11,998 nucleotides of DNA from an uncultured Clostridia bacterium (lineage in GTDB: Bacteria > Bacillota > Clostridia > Oscillospirales > Acutalibacteraceae). The notes under the pieces were generated by a model. That model saw only the letters and a program-made list of their open reading frames with translations, did no database searches and was not told the origin of the DNA. The first letter of the stretch is position 1. Each line of letters starts with the position of its first letter. Shown piece after piece: positions 8,490 to 11,998 of this stretch. The translations under genes were made by a program, and so were the position numbers. The stretch is from NCBI GenBank assembly GCA_937884625.1, contig CALGCE010000282.1:1-11998 (forward strand), given 5' to 3'.

Positions 8490-9599
8490 TTAGTCCATAT
8501 AAATATGTAAACTTGTTATTTTCGGCATCTTACGAAGATTGTTCAGTGCCATTGATTCGATTTGACGGACACGTTCTATGGATAAATTCATTATTCCGGC
8601 GACTTCTTCAAGGTTCATGCGTTTGCCGTTATAAAGACCGTACCGTAGTGTAATTACTTTTCTTTGATTAGGCTCTAATTGCTCAACAAATGATAGGATG
8701 GACTTATTTCGTTCAGTTACAGTGATGTTCTCGTCCGGCTCCGCACCGTCTTCGTCTTTAATGGTATCCAATAAGGTTCCGTCCATTTCATCGTTTACAG
8801 GGGCATCCAGCGAGGCGATAGAGTATTCTAAGGTCATCAGATGCTTGACATGGGCGATTGTAAAGCCGGTAAGGGTTGCTATCTCATCATCGCTTGGGTA
8901 TTTTTGATGCTCGTCATAGTATTCAGATTGTACGGCGTTGATTTTTTTAAGAGCCGTAACGATGTATGATGGCATCTTTATCAGACGGCTTTGATCCTCT
9001 AAATAATTAAGGATTGACTGTTTTATCCAAAACACAGCATATGTAGTAAATTTAGTTCCTCGGTGCGGATTGTATCGGTCAACTGCTGCCATTAGTCCCA
9101 AATTCGCCTGTTGTACCAGGTCAAGCACCGGCATTCCGGTTCTGGCATATTTCATTGCAATTGTAAAAGCAAATTTCAAATTGCAGTTTACAAGCCATTC
9201 TCTTGCTTTTTCATCTCCGTTTTGGATTCGCCCGACCAACTGCAAGGTTTCTTTGTATGATAAGGTGGGGAAGGGATGAATTTCTTTTAAATATTGTTGG
9301 ATCGGATTGACGGCTTCTATGTCTTCATCAGGAACGGTTATATCTGTTTCTTCGGTTAAATCCGGTTCTTCGTTTGCATCAAGGAATGAATCTGTTAAAG
9401 CTTCCGGGTACACGATCTGTACACCGGCTTTTTCAAATTGAAGGAAGATGTCTTCTTTCTCGTTTTCCTTGATTCGGTACCGAGCAAACTTTTTAATGAT
9501 TGTCGCCGAATTTATATAACCTTTCTTCTTTGCTTGTTGTAATAATGTTTCTAAAAGCTGATTCTTTTCCTTGGCAAAATTTCTTTTTGCCTTGGACAT
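8490..9599 (-). CDS. RpoD-like sigma-70 family RNA polymerase sigma factor carried in the accessory region
   Basis: The 369-residue protein has the layout of a primary-type (group 1/2) sigma factor that directs RNA polymerase to promoters. Residues 12-65 resemble region 1.1 (KKKGYINSATI and a following KAGVQIVYPE). NPIQQYLKEI at 98-107 is region 1.2. LDLVQQANLGLMAAVDRYNP at 159-178 is region 2.2. TKFTTYAVFWIKQSILNYL at 182-200 covers regions 2.3-2.4, and 308-369 holds region 4, ending in the RpoD-like HIYMD. Compared with E. coli RpoD, Q437 is kept (Q194) but W433 is Phe (F190) and T440 is Leu (L197). In the -35 helix the residue matching R584 is Ile (I341), while E585 and R588 are kept. It starts at ATG 9599 with AAGGAG (9607-9612) seven bases upstream, behind its own consensus promoter. 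It is probably an extra sigma factor, not the housekeeping one, judged from these changes and from its location. Confidence 0.92.
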   Translation of the reverse strand: MSKAKRNFAKEKNQLLETLLQQAKKKGYINSATIIKKFARYRIKENEKEDIFLQFEKAGVQIVYPEALTDSFLDANEEPDLTEETDITVPDEDIEAVNPIQQYLKEIHPFPTLSYKETLQLVGRIQNGDEKAREWLVNCNLKFAFTIAMKYARTGMPVLDLVQQANLGLMAAVDRYNPHRGTKFTTYAVFWIKQSILNYLEDQSRLIKMPSYIVTALKKINAVQSEYYDEHQKYPSDDEIATLTGFTIAHVKHLMTLEYSIASLDAPVNDEMDGTLLDTIKDEDGAEPDENITVTERNKSILSFVEQLEPNQRKVITLRYGLYNGKRMNLEEVAGIMNLSIERVRQIESMALNNLRKMPKITSLHIYMD

Positions 9600-9628
9600 T
9601 TGATAACTCCTTTCAAATTTCTATGAGA

Positions 9629-9657
9629 ATTATATCACTATAATATAGCATTGTCAA
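9629..9657 (-). promoter_or_regulatory. Consensus sigma-A promoter for the element-borne sigma factor
   Basis: On the minus strand TTGACA (9657-9652) and TATAAT (9634-9629) are separated by exactly 17 bases. Both hexamers match the consensus perfectly. Transcription would start near 9622, about 23 bases upstream of ATG 9599. This indicates expression by the host primary sigma factor. Confidence 0.88.
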
Positions 9658-9688
9658 CTACAACGGGGTAAAAAGTGTATTTTATAAC

Positions 9689-9721
9689 TTGCTAAAATGA
9701 AATTATTTTTATTTTTAGCAA
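9689..9721. repeat. 9-bp inverted repeat between divergent promoters, possible operator
   Basis: TTGCTAAAA (9689-9697) and TTTTAGCAA (9713-9721) are perfect inverted copies spaced 15 bases apart, so their centres are 24 bases apart. The right arm ends 19 bases before the -35 of the rightward promoter. The position suits a dimeric regulator controlling both transcripts. The intervening sequence is nearly all A and T, and no T-tract suggests a terminator. No candidate regulator is visible in the window. Confidence 0.45.
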
Positions 9722-9740
9722 AAATAAGTGTAAAAAATAC

Positions 9741-9769
9741 TTGACTTTATATGGAAACGGGTGTATAGT
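9741..9769 (+). promoter_or_regulatory. Sigma-A promoter for the rightward accessory operon
   Basis: TTGACT (9741-9746), a 17-base spacer and TATAGT (9764-9769) give one mismatch per hexamer. The expected start near 9776 lies about 40 bases before the GTG start at 9815. It fires divergently from the sigma-factor promoter, 83 bases away. Confidence 0.8.
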
Positions 9770-9814
9770 AAATATACAAATGTTTTCGGAACTATTTTTT
9801 CGGAGGTGACAGAA

Positions 9815-10285
9815 GTGTCTGACGGAAACAAACCCGTCAGCGAGGATATACTTTTACCGTGGGTGGGTAGGTATTTATTAAACAATGCCGGCCCATTTGA
9901 AAAACGATTATTTGATTGGTGGATAAACGAAGGTTTCTTTTGTGTTTCGAATTTTATTAGAACGGAAGGCAATATCAGAGCAGAACTGATGTTGCTGCTT
10001 GGCTACTCTGTATATGACACAATCCGATCTTCTGAGGCAGGACAGGTGGATAATAGTTCTGCTATGATGAAGATCGAAGAAAAGAAGAACAACGGTTGGG
10101 ATATGGTTCTAAGATTATTGCCCAACATCTATGTTCTGAAAGATACGGAGAATAATCGCCAAAAGATAGAAGAACTTTTGAGCGACAATATTCGAAGATT
10201 CAATATTGTCGAGTTTAAAACAAAAACTGATAACGATATAACTATTTTAAATTCCGTAGTTATTGATGTATATAGGAAAAGGTGA
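9815..10285 (+). CDS. Unknown 156-residue protein, first gene of the accessory operon
   Basis: I do not recognise this protein. The start is GTG 9815, chosen because GGAGGT (9802-9807) lies seven bases upstream; an in-frame GTG at 9761 overlaps the promoter -10 and cannot be used. The N-terminal half has aromatic and amphipathic stretches (LLPWVGRYLL, FEKRLFDWWINEGFFCVSNF). The middle is charged (MMKIEEKKNNGWD). The C-terminal end alternates hydrophobic residues (DITILNSVVIDVYRKR) like a beta-strand. There is no signal peptide, no convincing membrane helix and no catalytic motif. It is followed after four bases by the next gene, so the two are co-transcribed and perhaps act together. Confidence 0.75.
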   Translation: MSDGNKPVSEDILLPWVGRYLLNNAGPFEKRLFDWWINEGFFCVSNFIRTEGNIRAELMLLLGYSVYDTIRSSEAGQVDNSSAMMKIEEKKNNGWDMVLRLLPNIYVLKDTENNRQKIEELLSDNIRRFNIVEFKTKTDNDITILNSVVIDVYRKR

Positions 10286-10289
10286 AACC

Positions 10290-10766
10290 ATGGGAAAACT
10301 GTCTGACATGGTTGGTGAGTACAAGAAAAATCCAAGTGTCAGCTTAAAGAACAGAATATTTGATTATATTCTGACGCTTGACAATCTTGATGCTTTTGAC
10401 CAAACCGAAAGTGAATCTGCAGAAGGCGTTATTAATGCCGAATGGATTGAATTTGACAATAATATTCGGCTGAAAAAAGCCGGTGAACAGCGGTATATTG
10501 TAACTGAAGTCTTTGGTATTCCAAACAGGGGCTTTATTTGTTATTGCTTCAGGATAGATTTATCCGATTATACCGCATCTGAAATTGCTTCCTATGCAGA
10601 GAACTGTCAGCAGTATGAATCTCAGGCACCGGATAAAGAAGTTTTTTCTGCTTTTGCTGTTGCAATGGCTTATAATCCAAAAGAATCAGTAGATCCGTTT
10701 CTTGCTAATGATGAAAGTGCATTAAAAACATGGTATAAACGGATTGACGAAGAGGTAATGCTTTAG
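10290..10766 (+). CDS. Unknown 158-residue acidic protein
   Basis: I do not recognise this protein. ATG 10290 is preferred over the in-frame ATG at 10266 because AAAGGTG (10278-10284) sits just before it and the upstream gene ends at 10285. The chain is acidic and soluble-looking. It has a helical N-terminus, a central part that may be beta-rich (RLKKAGEQRYIVTEVFGIPN then GFICYCFRI), and a helical end rich in Ala, Glu and aromatic residues. There is no clear metal site or transmembrane segment. Its last base is the first base of the next start codon, so translation is probably coupled to the zinc-ribbon gene. Confidence 0.75.
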   Translation: MGKLSDMVGEYKKNPSVSLKNRIFDYILTLDNLDAFDQTESESAEGVINAEWIEFDNNIRLKKAGEQRYIVTEVFGIPNRGFICYCFRIDLSDYTASEIASYAENCQQYESQAPDKEVFSAFAVAMAYNPKESVDPFLANDESALKTWYKRIDEEVML

Positions 10767-10933
10767 TGAAATTTTACACATGCGAAAGTTGCGGATTTGT
10801 ATTTACAAGAACGGGAGAATGGGAGATTTGTCCGAATTGTAATAAAAAAACCGTAAGAAAAGCAACAGATGAAGAAGTAGCAAAAATAACTGAAAAGTTA
10901 ACAACAACTTCTAAAGGCGAGGCAAATAATTAG
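10766..10933 (+). CDS. Small zinc-ribbon protein (55 residues)
   Basis: The start is GTG 10766, overlapping the TAG of the preceding gene by one base, with AGAGGT (10751-10756) nine bases upstream. The frame runs to TAG 10931-10933. It encodes FYTCESCGFVF, then EWEICPNCNKK, giving two CxxC knuckles (C6/C9 and C22/C25) about twelve residues apart. This is the rubredoxin/zinc-ribbon pattern that binds one zinc or iron ion. The remaining 30 residues are charged and probably flexible. Such ribbons typically bind nucleic acid or protein partners; no specific role can be given. The next gene begins at the very next base. Confidence 0.8.
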   Translation: MKFYTCESCGFVFTRTGEWEICPNCNKKTVRKATDEEVAKITEKLTTTSKGEANN

Positions 10934-11128
10934 ATGGTAACACAAAAGGAATTGCTCGAAGAAATAGTTCGATTAATTAAAGAGGCTGGTTATAATCCGA
11001 AGGATCAACTTTTCGGATACTATAAGACCGGTCTGGATAGTTATATCACCCGCAAGGGCGGGGCAAGAGAAATGATAAAAAATTTAAATAAAGAAACCCT
11101 TCTGCTTTATATCCAAAATCAAATATAA
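10934..11128 (+). CDS. IreB-family (UPF0297-like) small regulatory protein, short form
   Basis: The 64-residue product has the IreB hallmark pattern: AGYNPKDQLFGYY, then TGLDSYIT, then GGAREMIKNL. This matches the family's GYNP-x2-Q-x2-GY, (S/T)G-x4-YIT, x-AR-x2-I and Leu-rich C-terminal helix. IreB in Enterococcus is a small dimer phosphorylated by the Ser/Thr kinase IreK in control of cell-envelope stress and cephalosporin tolerance. The chromosomal form is usually near 85-90 residues; this one lacks most of the N-terminal segment that carries the phosphorylated threonines. It starts at ATG 10934, directly after the zinc-ribbon stop. A separate element-borne paralogue of the host protein is the likely reading, with role unknown. 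Confidence 0.78.
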   Translation: MVTQKELLEEIVRLIKEAGYNPKDQLFGYYKTGLDSYITRKGGAREMIKNLNKETLLLYIQNQI

Positions 11129-11139
11129 AAGTAATCCAC

Positions 11140-11170
11140 GTTGATTGTTTTCTTGAAATTCAAAATCAAC
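11140..11170 (+). other. Possible upstream stem in the leader of the gene at 11213
   Basis: GTTGATT (11140-11146) can pair with AATCAAC (11164-11170), extended by two more A-U pairs past a bulged G at 11147. C11170 is also the first base of the stronger hairpin at 11170-11205, so the two stems abut and compete for that base. There is no T-tract after this stem. It could be part of a switching leader or simply AT-rich coincidence. Confidence 0.3.
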
Positions 11171-11212
11171 CTTCCTTAAATTGTTGCAAAACAATATAAG
11201 GGAGGTTTTTTT
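11170..11212 (+). terminator. Hairpin plus T-tract that also buries the ribosome binding site of the next gene
   Basis: CCTTCCTTAAATTGTT (11170-11185) pairs with AACAATATAAGGGAGG (11190-11205) around a GCAA loop: 16 positions with one U-G wobble and one A-A mismatch. Seven T residues (11206-11212) follow at once and run to the ATG at 11213. This is a proper intrinsic terminator for the operon ending at 11128. Its 3' arm contains AAGGGAGG (11198-11205), the Shine-Dalgarno of the next gene at seven bases spacing. The structure can therefore block both transcription into and translation of that gene. I see no clear promoter between 11129 and 11212. Confidence 0.7.
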
Positions 11213-11998
11213 ATGCCTGATTTTAACGACATTCTCAATTCTATCGTTGAAAACGATACTGAAGAAGAAATCGAAAAAGATTCCGACAGTGTCAAAGAAG
11301 AAACTGAAAACAGCGAAAACGATAAACAGCGTGAAGAAACAGAAGACAGTCAGGATGAATCCGATGCAGGTTACGATGCACGCGGATTTGACGGAACTGT
11401 TTCGAATAGTATTGGGCGGGGTGCCGTTGAAAATTTAATTAAAAACACGGTATACAGCAAATACAATATTGATGCCGGTTTGATGAGGTCGTTTTCAAAA
11501 CTTTCTCCAACCGAAATGATTTCTACCTTTAACGACTCGCTGAAAGAACTTGCTACATTGCGAGCAGAATACGCAAAGGGCACTTATACGAAAGCTGAGT
11601 ATAAATCGTTAAGCGGTAAAGTTAAGGGCGAGATAGCCGGAGAATTGCTTGAAATGGGCAGCAGCCGTAAAAGTATTCTTGAGGATGTTCTGCTTCGTTC
11701 TTATGGGGTTACTCCGGAAGATATGTCTCAAATCAAAACTTTCGGAGATTTGGTGGATTTTTTCAAGCCTGATAAGGAGCCGGAAGCCGACAGAGATATT
11801 GAAACACAGGTAGATATGGACATTGATGCTACCGAGCATGAAGAACCGGCGGAAGCCGAAAGCGTTGCAGATTCGGATATTGACCCGATGGATGCAAAGG
11901 AAGCCGAAGCAGAAACCGAGGAAGAAACATCCAAAGAAAAAAATGAGGAAAAAGAAGAAAAAGCATTGAGTATGTACCTCGATGGCAGACAAGTGGAA
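11213..11998 (+). CDS. Long acidic protein of unknown function (partial, runs off window)
   Basis: ATG 11213 with AAGGGAGG upstream opens a frame of 262 codons still open at the window end. Residues 1-55 are strongly acidic and low-complexity (Glu/Asp with Ser, Lys and Asn). Residues 56-185 look folded and mainly helical, with RGAVENLIKNTVYSKYNIDA, KLSPTEMISTFNDSLKEL and LLEMGSSRKSILEDVLLRSY. Residues 186-250 are again extremely rich in Glu, Asp and Ala (EADRDIETQVDMDIDATEHE and similar). Then ALSMYLDGRQVE begins what may be a second domain. There is no signal peptide or membrane helix. I do not recognise the family. The acidic linkers suggest an intrinsically disordered scaffold or nucleic-acid-mimicking protein, which is inference only. 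Confidence 0.75.
   Translation, partial: MPDFNDILNSIVENDTEEEIEKDSDSVKEETENSENDKQREETEDSQDESDAGYDARGFDGTVSNSIGRGAVENLIKNTVYSKYNIDAGLMRSFSKLSPTEMISTFNDSLKELATLRAEYAKGTYTKAEYKSLSGKVKGEIAGELLEMGSSRKSILEDVLLRSYGVTPEDMSQIKTFGDLVDFFKPDKEPEADRDIETQVDMDIDATEHEEPAEAESVADSDIDPMDAKEAEAETEEETSKEKNEEKEEKALSMYLDGRQVE

Larger units (their letters stand above)
7761..11998. mobile_element. Putative integrated element interrupting sigG (left end; right end outside window)
   Basis: The left boundary is drawn where sigma-G homology ends, at about 7760. To its right the genes are accessory in character: a protein with homing-endonuclease-associated-like repeats, a second RpoD-like sigma factor, unknown small proteins, a zinc ribbon, an IreB-like protein and a long acidic protein, in compact operons. 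No integrase, transposase, relaxase or plasmid gene is visible, and the right junction with the 3' half of sigG is not in the window. The class (conjugative element, prophage, skin-like element) is therefore unknown. A rearrangement or assembly join at 7760 would look the same from this window alone. Confidence 0.55.

Noticed and set aside
9761..9814. GTG 9761 as start of the 9815 gene
   Set aside because: It lies directly before the -10 TATAGT and upstream of the expected transcription start, so it would not be in the mRNA.
9715..9972. Minus-strand 85-codon frame over the divergent promoter region
   Set aside because: It runs opposite the 9815 gene and over its promoter, has no ribosome binding site and no recognisable features.
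11609..11992. Minus-strand frames opposite the acidic protein (127 and 68 codons)
   Set aside because: Their Phe-, Ser- and Ala-rich composition is the complement of Glu/Lys-rich codons; they have no start signals and are shadows.
1..11998. CRISPR array, tRNA, rRNA, insertion sequence or integrase
   Set aside because: I looked for these and saw no repeat-spacer pattern, cloverleaf, rRNA motif, transposase or recombinase motif in the window.

Overview
The window looks like chromosomal DNA of an endospore-forming Firmicute, probably an anaerobic Clostridia of the gut type. The reasons are an AddAB (RexAB-type) helicase-nuclease pair, a recognisable sporulation sigma factor sigma-G, consensus sigma-A promoters, strong Shine-Dalgarno sites and overall AT-richness. 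I cannot name the genus.

Layout. (1) Positions 1-7264, minus strand: a two-gene addB-addA operon with an 11-base overlap, transcribed leftward from an extended -10 promoter near 7323-7331. addA has no stop codon in the window. Its frame runs about 180 codons past the point where AddA proteins normally end, into an AT-richer stretch of unknown, beta-rich-looking sequence. (2) Positions 7265-7472: a divergent intergenic region with the addB promoter and a candidate forespore (sigma-F-type) promoter for sigG. (3) Positions 7473-7760: the first 96 codons of sigG, clearly homologous up to region 2.3 and then abruptly lost. (4) From about 7761 to the window end: accessory DNA that interrupts sigG, probably the left end of an integrated mobile element.

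The element in the visible part. It begins with a gene of unknown function (7801-8448) whose ribosome binding site sits in a small hairpin. A shared bidirectional terminator (8451-8485) follows, then a minus-strand full-length RpoD-like sigma factor (8490-9599). A divergent control region (9600-9814) carries two near-perfect sigma-A promoters and a 9-bp inverted repeat between them. A rightward operon follows: two unknown proteins, a 55-residue zinc ribbon and a short IreB-family protein, tightly packed or overlapping. It ends at a hairpin plus T-tract that also buries the ribosome binding site of the next gene, a very acidic protein running off the window edge (11213-11998).

How it fits together. 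The host part is recombinational DNA repair next to a sporulation regulator. The inserted part brings its own sigma factor and accessory genes while removing the promoter-recognition half of sigma-G. Either the host has lost sporulation, or the element excises to restore sigG, as skin does for sigK. No recombinase is visible in the window, so this cannot be decided here. I saw no tRNA, rRNA, CRISPR array or insertion sequence.
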